Source: Zygnema cylindricum
Taxonomy: Eukaryota > Streptophyta > Zygnematophyceae > Zygnematales > Zygnemataceae
DNA length: 64,000 nucleotides
Assembly (NCBI GenBank): GCA_037447655.1
Contig: JBBHKE010003295.1
Location: forward strand, 186,001-250,000
Reading direction: 5' to 3'
Shown here: positions 46,723 through 58,668 of the stretch, one piece after another
How positions within the stretch are numbered: the stretch's first letter is position 1
Layout: every line of letters begins with the position of its first letter
Translations under genes and position numbers: made by a program
Notes under the pieces: model-generated
Told to the model about the DNA's origin: nothing
Databases searched by the model: none
The model's input: the letters and a program-made list of their open reading frames with translations, nothing else

Positions 46723-48536
46723 GGGTATTTTCGCATGTAACCGAAAGTTAGGGCACTTTCCCATGTGCTAAAGTTACAGTTATTTTCTGTCGTTTTCCTT
46801 TATAACTTGGAAAAAAAGGAAAAAATCTGTAACCGTACCAAAAAAATCAAATTACCACCGCACAAGTTGCGTTCCATTAAAACTTTAGCTGTACCGCAGT
46901 TTGTCGTCTATCGCGATGCAGTTTATCGTTTAGCGAGTTTCGATCCACTTTCGCGTCCTTCCAGATCATCTTCAAACTTTATATAAAATCACCTCGCGAG
47001 GTGATTTTAAATAAAGTTCCACGACGTGGGCGAATATGCGTATAATTTCGCACGCGTCGGAGGTTTTTGACAAAATTATCATCAAAAAAAAAACCCACTG
47101 CACGTTTACAGCCTGTACGTGTTTTTTTCCGTGCATCTTTTTTCTTACAAAGGAAGTGGAGGGGTCTCGACCAAAGGACGCCATTTCGCAAAAGCGAAGT
47201 TTGTGAAAGCGCCTCTCTCTCTCTCCCTCTCCCACTGCCGCTTCTATCTCACAATTTTTGCAACGAAAAATGTCGATAATGGTATCAAATGAAAGACCTA
47301 TGAAAACGATTTCTATTGACTATCTTTGAGCGTATTTTGATGGCAAGTAGAGTAGGAAAAGACAAAAAACAACAATCGAGATATCATGGCGGAAAGTTTT
47401 AGAAGTTGTGACGTGGGCGCTGTCATAGTTGAGCGTGACGCGCGTGACGTCACAATGTCACAAACCCTAAACGTCTGCAATACCTCCACGTCGACAATGT
47501 GGCGTGCAAATATTGCGAAGTGACAAAAACTGTTCAACGTGCGGGTGGACGTCTGAAATCGAAATTGAGTGGAAGTTTCGCAACATTTTGTGTACCGTTT
47601 ATGTGTCACGTGTTTCGTACACGTCTACGCTTGTCACTTTTTGAAGTAACAAGTTGCGATTACATCGGAATGCTCATAAAGAAGTACGGAGAATCTTCGC
47701 TAGAAACATAGTTACAAGATTAAAGTTTTGGTTACATGGGAAAGTGCCCTTAGTCTTGCTACTTTGTTTTTCCGCGAAGATTATCCGTACATCTTTCAGA
47801 GCATTCGGATGTAAACGCAAATAACTTGTCACTTAAAAAAGTGACTTACGTAGACGTGTACGAAGAATTGTGACAGATGAAGTGGTACATAAAATGAGGT
47901 GAAACTTCCACTCGCCTTCAATTTGAGGCGTTTCTCCGCACGCTGTACAATTTTTGTGACTTCGTAATGTCTGTACGCCACATTGTTGACGTGTCGAAAC
48001 CCTAAAATACCTTTCGATGTCGCAAAAAAATTGCGGTTTCGTTTTTCGTCTTCCCACTTGCCAACAGGTGGCCAATATTTTTCATATGCGGTATGTGTGA
48101 AGACACGTGTTTTTGAGAGAGACGACCCCTGTACAGAAATCAGCGCACGCAAAATATTACGCACAGGCTGGAAAGGTGCAGTGTGTTTTTCTTTTTGTAC
48201 TCCGCGCACAAAAATTGTAAAAAACTCAGATACGTGCGACAGTGTTTGCCTATTCGCTCACCTTATTGGACTTTATTTCAACTCACCTCGCGAGGTGATT
48301 TGATGTAAAGTTTGAACATGTGTTGAAAGGACGCGAAAGTGGGTCGAAATGCGCTAAACGACAAATTGTGTCGCGCTAGACGACAAATTATTGTACGTAA
48401 AAAGTTTCAGGGTAACGCAACTTGTGCGGTGGTAATTTGATTTTTTTGGTACGGTTGCAGATTTTTTCCTTTTTTTCCAAGTTATAAAGGAAAACAATAT
48501 AAAATAACTGTAACTTTAGCACATGGGAAAATACCA
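46723..48536. mobile_element. PIF/Harbinger-like element H2, interrupted by H3
   Basis: GGGTATTTTCGCATGTAACC at the left, CACATGGGAAAATACC at the right, TTA outside each end (one base mutated at the right). The left arm is only ~25 bp before H3 starts and resumes after it at TTAGTCTTGCTAC. Contains the palindrome CACCTCGCGAGGTG. Confidence 0.82.
46751..47749. mobile_element. PIF/Harbinger-like element H3, nested in H2
   Basis: GGGCACTTTCCCATGTGC and ACATGGGAAAGTGCCC, flanked by TTA at 46748-46750 and 47750-47752. 999 bp, no transposase. It also carries the CACCTCGCGAGGTG palindrome at about 46989. Confidence 0.9.
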
Positions 48537-48836
48537 TTACATTGCACGAGATTTCAAACTATAGGAAAGGTACAATGACATCATAGGGTAGGGATGACGT
48601 CAGGAAATTCTGAACACTTTCAGCGTCTTCTGTCGCAACGAGCATCCGAACTTGTAACAAGTATGCGACTGATTACGTCGGAACGGGACACTACAGCGGG
48701 CTACACAGTTGCATCGGGATTGCAAAGGGGTATCGACCGATGCGCTCAGTTTACTTCCCACTGGTAATGACCGTACAAAAACTCGTGTTGAAGAGAAAAT
48801 AGTTGAATCTAACTTGAACAGTTCGAAATTCACTTA

Positions 48837-49581
48837 GGGTGCGTCTCTGTGTGTTTAAGTAAGGGTTTCTTTCTGTCGTTTTCCTGTAAAACTTAGAGCT
48901 TTACCGTGTAAGTTTCAACCGTACAAAAAAATTGAAAAAAAGAGAAGTACATTTTGTGTCATCATCTAATTTAAAATGTACTACATCTTGTCGTCTTGTG
49001 TTCTTCGACCCACAGCCACGCCAAAAAACGTCACCTTCAAACTTTTCTTTAAAATACAGGGCGGATGTGTTTTAAAACAAAGTATTTTTCAGAAAGAAAT
49101 AGGAATACGTATTCGCACGTGTAATTTTTTTTACCAAAATTTCAAACGAATTCAAGCGACGGCGAAGGGTACACTATTCGCTATGTTTTGTCCATTTGCG
49201 TCCATCAAAGTACACAATTTGTTGTGTTTTGTCGCGTTTCGTTTGGTACGGACTTTCCCATTCCAAGGGTCCGAAACTCCGATGCCATTTGACGAAATTG
49301 CGAGAAATCTCTGAGGGCGCCCCATCAAGTCGCACACGCCGCCTCTCTCACGCAGCCTCGCATTCTCGCAACGTCCAAGGCATTTTTTTACAATTTGGTG
49401 CGTCATCACAGATTGTACACCGTCGACAGCCGTCACTGGCATTGTTGACGTATACAATCGTCACGCCCTTAAGTGACAACTTCGTTTAGTACACATAGGG
49501 ACACCCGAAAGCCGGGTCCGCCGGATCTGCGCTAAAAAACAAAAAAAAATCTCTAAGTTTGAAGTACATAGAGACGCACCC
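48837..49581. mobile_element. PIF/Harbinger-like element H4
   Basis: GGGTGCGTCTCTGTGTGT at the left, TACATAGAGACGCACCC at the right, TTA on both sides. 745 bp; interior related to H1. Confidence 0.9.
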
Positions 49582-49614
49582 TTAGGAGACCTGTGATTTT
49601 TTTTTATTTTTTTT

Positions 49615-49775
49615 TAAAAGCCTCGATATATTGCGATACGATATGTCGGCGATATATTGGAGATGCATCGCGATATTTTGAGTTTTTATATATCGAAGCA
49701 ATGTATCGATTATCGGATACCTGAAATTCGATATATATCGAATATCGACAAACGGTCCTTGATACCCAACACTAG
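49615..49775. mobile_element. fragment of an ATCGATA-rich hAT-type MITE
   Basis: The right end ATACCCAACACTA resembles the terminus of the 33982 element, and the interior is again CGATATATCG-rich. No left terminus found; adjoining H4 it may be truncated. Confidence 0.5.
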
Positions 49776-49978
49776 CAACATGCATCAATAGCCTTTTTAC
49801 CGATAACCGACATGAACCGCCAAATAACCGATGTCAGTTACGTACTCCGTACAAACAATTTTTGATCCGTACAGTACCTCCGTACTCTAACGTACGGGCT
49901 GGAAATATTCTTCAGCGGTACGTAACTTGTACTAATCTGTGCTTAAAATGTACAATTTTTGACAAGTTGACCCAAGTA

Positions 49979-50196
49979 CACCGCTAATCGTTACTAGTGT
50001 TAATATTTTTTTTGCCACTTAAAACATCTTTTCTTCGTACACACTTGTCTGATTTTCACTTTGAGACCGCCAATCGGAAGCTGGTAATGCTACCTTTCAA
50101 TCGCAGCCGTCAGATCCAGAATCCGACAACTGTCTACGGAGAAAAGATGTTTTAAGTGGCGAAAAAAACCTTGACGCTAATAACGATTCGCGGTTG
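49979..50196. mobile_element. foldback TA-type MITE
   Basis: TA-CACCGCTAATCGTTACTAG at the left and TAATAACGATTCGCGGTTG-TA at the right, with the full arms of the foldback family. Confidence 0.88.
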
Positions 50197-51029
50197 TACC
50201 TGCGCGCAGCAAAAATTGTAAGTGCGATTAGCAATTCCCAAAATTTATATCGCTTGAATGGCAAAGATTGGGTAAAATAGCTCCGTAAAAGCGTGTAACT
50301 GAAAGGACATGGAAGCTTTGAAACGGTCAAAGGACGGAGAATCCAAGGAAGATTCATTTTCAAGCATGGCAAAAATGTACGGCAGCGTGGAGGGTGAGCT
50401 GGGAAGCCATTATAAGTCCTTTAGTACGGATATATTTAGTACGGACATCTTTAGTACGGATATCCACGTTTCAGTCCAAACCGACAACAAGCTCAGGATG
50501 TTATTTTATTTATATTTTCGGACATAATTTATGAGGCAATGAATATTTGTACATAACCATGATATAGAGTGGATCTAATTCGTGGAGAATATGCAATTGT
50601 AAAATTCTGCCGGCTACGCAATTTTGGGCCGATTCTGTAACTTCTCCCCCCGCTCGTTTGTCCTGTACAAACTTCTGTCGTTTTCTGCCGTACCTGGAAA
50701 AGTCGTTACACTCTGACATGTACGGCATTGGCGGAACTTCCGGTCCAATGACAATCTTCCGTCCAATCGCCTCGAGCGACAGAAAAGTACATGGGCCGCT
50801 GACGCTTCGTCGTCAAGGAGCATGTGTGACGTCATCAACGGCCGGCGGGAATTTATTGTCGGGAATTCCCTCCGTTTCCAGCTTGCTCGCAAAACGACAA
50901 ACGCGGCTGGTCTTTGAGAATTGCGAAGATATTTTATGATTTTATATTCTTGTCATTTCCCGTTGCAAGCTGAATATGCGTGCTGGTGTCATCATATTTT
51001 GTCGTTTTATTTAAGTTGCTGGTACAAAG

Positions 51030-51712
51030 CATAGTTCAAAAGTAGGTGACCGTACGCCCATACAATATGCCTATTGTACGCAAAACATACAATATGCCCT
51101 TAAGACCCATATTGTATTGGCCGCAAAATGAAATAAAATAGGGACAGGGTTGAGTTGCACATCGATCGATAGAGAATTAAACGACATGTCTAAATTTTGA
51201 AAAAAAATCGGACAAAAAAAATTATTTCTGTGAGTGTTGAGGGACTTTCTAATTAAACCGTCAGATTTGGACGATCGGACGATCGCTGATCAAAGTAGGC
51301 GATTTTAAAAAGATCACATGAAAAGCCCATAACACAACTTACGAAAGGACAATCTGTCATATTAGCTTCTTCAATTTTGAGGGCCACACTAAATAAAGCC
51401 TCAAATTGATCAACCAAGCAGTATGGGACGATAAAAAAAAAAAATACCACACTGCCAAAAAAATTACCAAAACCTACGGACCAACCCCGTTGGTGGCTTT
51501 TCCCCCAGAATGTCATCCTACGCCGTGTCAGTTCGCTAAAAAATTTCGTCCGGCGGCGTGCGCTGTACTTTGATCTTACGTCAGATTCGGACGTTCGTAC
51601 AGGAGTGTGCACGACGCACACACATACACTATGCCTACGTTGCCCGAGTTTTGTGCAAAGTTTTGTGCGCCTACCAAAGGCCTACCATAAAAAAGCTTAC
51701 TTTTGAACTATG
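51030..51712. mobile_element. hAT-type MITE (CATAGTTC family), copy 2
   Basis: CATAGTTCAAAAGTAGGTG to CTTACTTTTGAACTATG, with the perfect 8-bp direct repeat GTACAAAG on both sides (51022-51029, 51713-51720). 683 bp, non-coding. Confidence 0.9.
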
Positions 51713-51792
51713 GTACAAAGGAAGGTGAGAGGACTTTGGAGCCTTTTTGGAACTATCGCGAAAGATACCGAATCTAAAAGGTTGCCTATTAC

Positions 51793-54615
51793 CATAGAGG
51801 TACCAAACGTACGGATTTTCATTTTTTTACGAAAATGCGTTAATTTTTTCATTTTTTGAAAATTTCGTAAAGTTCGTAGCTTTCGTGTACGGATTTAATG
51901 TACGGAAAAAATGTACGGAATTTTCACAAAAGAGACGCGCGCGAAAATCATTTCATTTTCGCGCGCGAAATTTGAACCATATTTGGAGGTTTCTTCATTA
52001 AAAAGAAGCTGCCATTAAATCCCACCATTGAAGCCCCCATTAAAGCCTCCACAAACATCTTCACGAACCTCGCCACCTGCAACCAAGCCTAGGCCTCGAG
52101 GACCAGAGTGGGAGCATGTGAAGGCCCCAAATGGTGGGCTACTTGGGGACAATAAACTGTGCATTTGTGTTTACTGTAACTTTGAATACAATACAATGCA
52201 CAGGCGACTAGAATTAGAAACCACCTTATTGGAAATGTGAGGCATGGAGGTATTAGGCCTTGCAACTTATGTCCGGAAGAGGTGAAGGCACAGTTTAATG
52301 AAGTGGAAACAGACAAAGCGTCTCATGGCTCTCAAAAGCGTACCCTATCCGCTTTAGATGAACTCACTAGAAGTCTTGGGTCTATCCAAAGCAATAAGGT
52401 ACAACGAGTGCAGATGAAAATTAGTAATGCTTTCAATCGCCATAATCAGAAGGAGGTAGATGCCGCATGGGCAAAGGCATTCTATGCAAATGGCTTACCA
52501 TTCAGTCTACTTAATGATCCCTACTTCAAGGCAGTAGTGAAGCAGACTAAAGAGATTGGAGAGTCTTACCAACTACCGTCTCGCAAGGACATGAAAACTC
52601 GTCTCCTATATGAGTCTAAGGCGGCGGTGAATAAGGATTTGGAGAGCTACATGGAGATGATAAAAGTCACAGGTGCCTCCATCACATCCGACGGTTGGAC
52701 ATCCATAGATCAAAAGCCTCTTCTTAATATTTTGGCTGTCACCCCTAAGGGTGACATGTTTCTCACGGCGGTTGACACTAGTGGGGAGTATAAGGATGCC
52801 GAATATGTTTTTAACGTGTTGGAGAAGGGAGTTCTTCCAATAGGTGTGGAGCATGTGGTGCAGGTTCTGACTGATTCTGCCCCCGTAAACAAGGCAGCAG
52901 CCTTGTTGCTCATGAATAAGTACCCCTCCATCACGTGGATTCCATGCTCAGCCCACGTTTGGACCTCATGTTGGAGGATTGGGGCAAGTTGGCTTTTATC
53001 TCATCACCTGTTGGAGAGGCCAAGGGGATTTTAAAATTTATCACAAACCATAGTATGAGTGCTTCTATATTCAACAAGCTCTCTACACTCAAGCTTTTGA
53101 AACCTGGAGAGACCAGGTTTGCGATAAATTTTATCATGCTACATAGGTTTCTAGAGGTGAAAGACAGCCTAGAGGCCTTAATGTTTGATGATGACTACAA
53201 GCAGTGGGTGGGCAAAGCTTCTTACAAGTCCGAAGGGTCCAAGATTAAGGGGCACATTCTAAGCTCGGAGTTTTGGATGAGAGTTAAGGAGTCTGTGTCT
53301 GTTTCAGAGCCAGTAGTGCGTCTAATGAGGGATTGTGACAAAGGGGCCCCAAATGTGGGGAAAGTTTATTATGGTTTTTACATGATTGGCCAATATTTAC
53401 ATAATATTTCCAGCAATGGAGGAGTGAGAAATCATGAAGGAGTGCACATTTTGGAGGAGCTAAAGACATCGTGGTTGGCGAGATGGGGGATGGCACACAA
53501 CCCCATGTATGCAGCCGGTTATGTGCTCGATTTGGAATACCAGAGTGCTGCTTACGGACAACATTCAAACGCGAAAGTCATGGAAGGCTTCCAAACTATT
53601 CTTGATAGATTGGTACCGAATGTGGATGAACAAGCCAAAGCCTACAATGAGCTGACTAAGTATAGGGGTTTTGAGGGTGTTTTTGGGAGGGACGTCACAA
53701 AAGCTTGTGCTAAGAAGATGCCAGGGTGGAAGTGGTGGCAACAATTTGGGGCCGTTACCCCTACCTTGCAGAAAGTAGCAATTAGGGTCCTTTCCCAATG
53801 CTCAGTTGCCAGCTCATGTGAGAGGAATTGGTCAACCCTATGACCATATTCACTCTAAAAAACGGAATAGGTTGACAGCTAAGAGGGCTAATGACTTGGT
53901 GTGGGTCTTTAGCAATCTCAGATTAGCACACAAGACTAGAGATCTCACCTACGAGGAGGCTATGGTATCATGGGAAGAAGAGGAAGGGGAGGTAGTGGAA
54001 GAGGATTTTGATGAAGATATGGATGACCGAAATTTGGAATAGAGAGATCAAGTAGATAGTTGTATTCACGGCCGTTAATGAGTTTAGCCTTTTTTTATGT
54101 GTAAAATGAACCATTTCCCTCACCTGATTTTAAAATTGGCTTACTTTCGATTCAATTGTGCATTTTCATTATTTAATGTTTAAATGTTGTGACATGGCCA
54201 TTATTTGCTTTAATTGTGAATTTGTCAACCTTTAGTGTTAACCAGTTGTTATAGGGCTAAGCGCCGGCAACGGCGCTGATTTAGCGCTGGCGCAGCTCGG
54301 GGAGGGTGCTGGCGCTACATCGGCGCTGGCTACAGTACTGTAGTGAACCAGCGACGAGACACGCTGGTCGCTGGTTGCTGGTTCACTATAGTAGCGAAGA
54401 GGCAGGATCGTCGCTAATGTAGTTTCGTTTCGATTGTCTGTTGTCGTATTATATTCATTTTGTATTAAATGTCTTTGATTTTTTCGTATTTGTACTTTAT
54501 AGTGAAGTCAAAGTCGGTCAACGCATTTTATTTTTTTTTGCATTTGTTCCGTGCGCATAAATCATTATTTTTTCGACGTTTCATGCGTGCGTTTAAAACG
54601 CTTGGTACCTCTATG
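51793..54615 (+). mobile_element. complete hAT transposon with damaged transposase
   Basis: 2,823 bp. Terminal inverted repeats CATAGAGGTACCAAACGT (left) and the inverse of CATAGAGGTACCAAGCGT (right): 14 perfect bases, then one mismatch. Flanked by the perfect 8-bp direct repeat CCTATTAC (51785-51792 and 54616-54623). The left subterminal region repeats GTACGGA words; the right (54258-54406) is unusually G+C-rich with GCGCTGG repeats and a hairpin around GAACCAGCGAC. The internal gene is at 52028-54042. The TIR start (CATAG) resembles the CATAGTTC MITEs, but beyond five bases they differ, so parentage is not shown. Confidence 0.95.
52028..54042 (+). pseudogene. hAT transposase (BED, DUF659, hAT C-terminal), frameshifted
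   Basis: DNA-cutting transposase of plant hAT elements. Reading order: a BED-type zinc finger (CVYC at ~52166-52177 with HGGIRPCNLC at ~52240-52269); a DUF659 domain with ASITSDGWTS near 52675-52704 and LTDSAPVNKAAALL near 52867; then the hAT dimerisation domain ending SSCERNWST near 53810-53840 and KKRNRLTAKRANDLVW, and an acidic tail. Three single-base frameshifts break it: near 52200-52204 (inside the zinc finger), near 52957-52961 (in a T run after CSAH) and near 53836-53839 (an extra C after RNWST). Otherwise the frames are long and conserved, so inactivation looks recent, or these are assembly errors. It could not make full transposase as shown. Confidence 0.92.
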
Positions 54616-55424
54616 CCTATTACTCAAAATAAAAGACACGTGTCCAGCTTCCGAGCATATAATTCGGTGGTTTGGCACTTCCACTGCAAGGACTATTCAA
54701 GTCTTAAAAAAAAAATTGTAAACAGAAAGCGGAAAATAAACCAGATTTTATAATAAAAACAAAGAACGGTCACGTGAAATGACACGTGGATTTTGACTAA
54801 TGATGACAAAATGATAGATGTTGCTAAACCAGAAACTGACCAATAAATCCGCCAGCTGTCATGTTCTTTCACGTTTCGTGGCAGCAATAGCCTTCAAAAC
54901 GTGCCACGCTTGCTTTAGATTTTTCTTCATTCACACGTGCAAAGTCCCACGATCCTACAGTGACGAAACCGGCGTGCCACTTGCCGACAAAGACCAAAAT
55001 GTGCTGAAAATCCAAAATCTGAAGCGAGGATGCGAACGAGATTGTCGTACCATTAAGATCTCTAAACCGTGTAATTTTTTGTTTTCTAGCTTACGCGTCA
55101 TCTGGAAAACTGTCTGTAGACTGCAAACTGGGCGGCAGAGCTGCTAAGATTCCTAAACGACAGTCTTTACTTCTTGTCGTTTTGAGCAGAAGCAAAGAGG
55201 CATTATGACATCATGACTTCTTGTTCTCTAGCCATGATGACATAAGCATAGGTTTTCTGGACGCCAGGTTTAAAATAGTAAAATCAGCATTTAATACGCA
55301 CTTTAAGCGAAATGGAAAAATCGCCTCGGATCGACTAGCAATCCGCATCGGTACGATGCAAGCGAGGGAGGCATTGCGATTGACGTGGCAGGGTGATGGA
55401 GAGGTCGCAAAAGTCAAAATTTTA

Positions 55425-56050
55425 CGGTTGTCAACGTCTACAATCTGTGTTGTCGGACGTTATTTTTTGGAACTGCTTGTGACGTCGCATGTCTTACCGT
55501 GACATTGTAGACGTACCGCCTTCCAGCCTGTACCGTTTCACGGTTGAAGACGAGGCGCTTTGCCTTTGCGTCTCCAGTCCGGTCGACGTGAAATGGCTTG
55601 GGAATTTCGAGACACCTGCAAAAAAAAAATCCGTACTGGAAGAAAACGGACAAAACCAAACAAACTGTGTACTTTTCTTTGTCGTACTGAATGGAAACGG
55701 ACAAAACATAGCGACTTCCGTACTTTCCTTTGACTTTGAAAATCGTGTGAAAATTCTCGAAAATTAGCACATGCGAATATGTATTCCTATTTGTTTATAT
55801 AAAATCCCTAGTTTTAAAACACATCGCGCATGTATTTTAAAGATAAGGTTGAAGATGACGTTTTTTGTCGTCGAAGTGGGTCAAAAAACAAAAGACGACA
55901 AATTTTGTACATCCTAAGTTAAGGATGACGCAAATTGTGCTCTACAAATTTGCGATTCCTTCGTACGGTTGGAACTTAGGCAGTACGGCAATAAGTTTTA
56001 CATGAAAACGACAGAAAAAAACCCTTACTTATGCACATGGGGACATACCC
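55425..56050 (-). mobile_element. PIF/Harbinger-like element H6, truncated, inverted
   Basis: Matches H1 on the opposite strand: GGACGTTATTTTTTGGAACT, ACGTACCGCC, 'aaacccttacttatgcacatggggacataccc'. The right terminus is intact (GGACATACCC at 56041-56050); the left ~125 bp are missing where it joins L1. Confidence 0.8.
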
Positions 56051-56054
56051 TAAT

Positions 56055-56265
56055 TCAAATCTCTTGAATGGTCAAGATTGGGTAAAACAGATCCATACAA
56101 GCTTTACAAGCTGTACGGACATGGAGGCTGCGGAAGGGTCAAAGGACGGAGAGTCCGAGGAAGATTCGTTTTCAGCATGGCAAATTGTACGGCAGCATGG
56201 AGGGTGAGCTGGCAAGCCATTATAAGTTCTTTAGTACGGATAAATTTTGTACGAATACATTTAGT

Positions 56266-56323
<58 letters not shown>

Positions 56324-57762
56324 CGGACATATCTAGTACGGATATCCACGTTATATTATTATATGTTTTTTAGTACGGATCAATTTAATGCGGATATATT
56401 TTGTACGGATGTATTTGGTACGGATATGTATGGTAGGGACATATTAGTACGGACATATTTAGTACGGATTTCCATGTTTCAGTCGAAACCGACAACAAGT
56501 TAGGGATGTTATTTTATTTATAGATTTCCGGACAAAACTTATGAGGCTGTGAATATTTGTAAATAAACATTATATAGCGCTGATAATAATTGGTGGAGAA
56601 TATGTCATTGTAAAATAGTGCCGGATACGCAATTCTAGGCCGATTCTGTACCTTCACCTCCCGCTCGTTTGTCCTATTTAAACTTTTGCCGTTTTGTGCC
56701 GTACCTGGAAATGTCGTTTCGCTCTGACATGTACGGCGTTGGTGAAACTTCCGCTCACCAAACGACAAATCTTCTGCCCAGTTCGCCTCGAGCGACAAAA
56801 AAGTACATGGGCCGCTGACGCTTCGTCGTTCAGGGAGAGTATAAAATTCGGTGGTTTGGCACTTTCCATTGCGGCAGCTCATTCACCCTAAAAACAAAAA
56901 AATTGTAAACAGAACGGGATAAAAAATCAGAAAAATCATTTTTTTTAATAAAAACAAAAATCGGTCACGTGAAGTGACACAGGCTTTTGACTAATGATGA
57001 CAAAATCCGGGATGATAGAAGTTGCTAAACCGGAAACCGACCAATAATCTGCCAGCTGTCATGTCCTTTTACGTCCTGTGGCAGCTCTAGCCTTCAAAAC
57101 GCGCCACGCTTGCTTTAGATTTTTCCTATTACACACTTGCGAAGTCCCCACGGTCCTACAGTGTACTTTTTTGGATTTTTAGGGTTTTCTAGGATTTGTA
57201 GATTCTGTGGCAGTTTCGGGCGGATCAAGTACGGAACGCTTGCACTCGAGTTTTGTCTCTTTCGTAGAGTGTCCTTCACACGTGCGAGGTCCCACGGTCC
57301 TACAGTGACCAGACCGGCGTGCCACTAGCCGACAAAGACCAAAATGAGCCGAAAATCCAAGATCTGAATCCAAGATGCGGACGAGATTGTCGTACCATGG
57401 ATCTATAAACCGTACATATTTTGTTTTCTAGCTCACGGGTCATCTGGAAAAACTGTCTGTAGACTGCAAACTAGTCGGCAAAGATTTTAGGACTGCTAAA
57501 CGACAGTCTTTACTTCTTGTCGTTTTGAGCAGAAGCAAAGAGGCATTATGACATCATGACTTCTTGTTCTCTAGCATGATGACATAAGCATAGGTTTTCT
57601 GGACGCCAGGTTTAAAATAGTAAAATCAGCATTTAATACGCACTTTAAGCGAAATGGAAAAATCGCCTCGGATCGACTAGCAATCCGCATCGGTACGATG
57701 CAAGCGAGGGAGGCATTGCGATTGACGTGGCAGGGTGATGGAGAGGTCGCAAAAGTCAAAAT
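56055..57762. mobile_element. long non-coding repeat L, copy 2
   Basis: Same modules as L1, but with an internal deletion near 56835 (after GACGCTTCGTCGTT) that joins left and right parts, and a local duplication around CCCACGGTCCTACAGTG (57147, 57290). It contains a TA run and many TAGTACGGA words. Confidence 0.7.
56271..56321. repeat. (TA)n microsatellite
   Basis: About 50 bp of uninterrupted TA inside L2, between TAGTACGGA and ATACGGACAT. Confidence 0.97.
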
Positions 57763-57766
57763 TTTA

Positions 57767-58640
57767 CATAACCGAAACCGACCGATTTTTTTTTCAAAAT
57801 CTGAGTAACCGACGCCCGACCGGGTTATGTCACCCTCCAAAATTGTTAACCGTTAACCGACCGGCGTTTACGAAAATAAAAGTTAACCGAAACTCGATTT
57901 CTCGCGACTAACCGTGCCCGCCCGTAACCGAAAAAGTACAAAATTAACTAATGTACGACGTATGAATAAGCCAATAATTAAGATTTGTCCCGTTCCCTTA
58001 GATTTGCGAAATGAACAGTGTACTACAACGCGAATCGTCATTAGTGTCAAAGTCACTAATTTGGATTCTTAAAATTTTATTTTTTTTCCGCAATCAGTAT
58101 AGATGATTTTCAAAAATAAATTAGCAACGCTATTTAAAGAAGTGGACCAGAGCCTGCCACATCTCTCGCACCAAATTAGAATCAATAACACTAATTCTTT
58201 TTTTTACGCTATTTAAACTTTGACACTAATAACGATTCGCGGTGTACCATGTCAGTTTTGCGACGCTTTATCGTGTTCCCTAAGATTTGCGAAATGAATA
58301 AAGTTTACAAACGTGTCAGATTTGCGACGTTTTGTCGCATTCCCTAAGATTTGCGAAATGAATAGTGTTTACTACCGTGTCAGATTTGCGACGCTAATCA
58401 TGATGTCACGTACTTCCACGATACTAAAGAGTACAAAGTACAATAATGTTGGATTGTATGGACAGTGCAAAATTTTCATTTTTTTTGTTTTATGTGGTTG
58501 ACCGACCGTGAACGACCGTTTTTTTTTTTGGTGAATCAACCGACCGCAACCGCCCGACCCTCAAAATTTGGCAACCGAATCCGTTCCGGAACCGGCGCGG
58601 CCGTTCGGTTAATGGTCGGTCATGGTTTCGGTTGACCGTT
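57767..58640. mobile_element. ACCGACCG repeat element, copy 2, split by a MITE
   Basis: Starts ATAACCGAAACCGACCG and ends GGTCGGTCATGGTTTCGGTT. Same CCGACCG arms and minisatellite as 39953-40708. The minisatellite is interrupted by the TA-type MITE at 58026-58244. Confidence 0.72.
58026..58244. mobile_element. TA-type MITE inside the minisatellite
   Basis: CAACGCGAATCGTCATTAGT at the left; ACTAATAACGATTCGCGGTG at the right; TA at both sides. The uninterrupted minisatellite unit in copy 1 has a single TA at this position. Confidence 0.88.
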
Positions 58641-58668
58641 TACGACGTCTGAGTGATGTTACATTATA

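Larger units (their letters stand above)
50240..55424. mobile_element. long non-coding repeat L, copy 1, split by two hAT insertions
   Basis: Matches copies at 56055-57762 and 62230-64000: 'gacatggaagctttgaaacg', GCAGCGTGGAGGGTGAGCTG, 'ttagtacggatat', TACACTCTGACATGTACGGC, GGCCGCTGACGCTTCGTCGT, then after the insertions 'ttcggtggtttggcactt' and GACATCATGACTTCTTGTTC. The hAT-type MITE 51030-51712 and the hAT transposon 51793-54615 both lie inside it. Without them L1 is ~1.7 kb. The open frames over it are short and do not resemble proteins. True termini and superfamily unknown. Confidence 0.75.
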
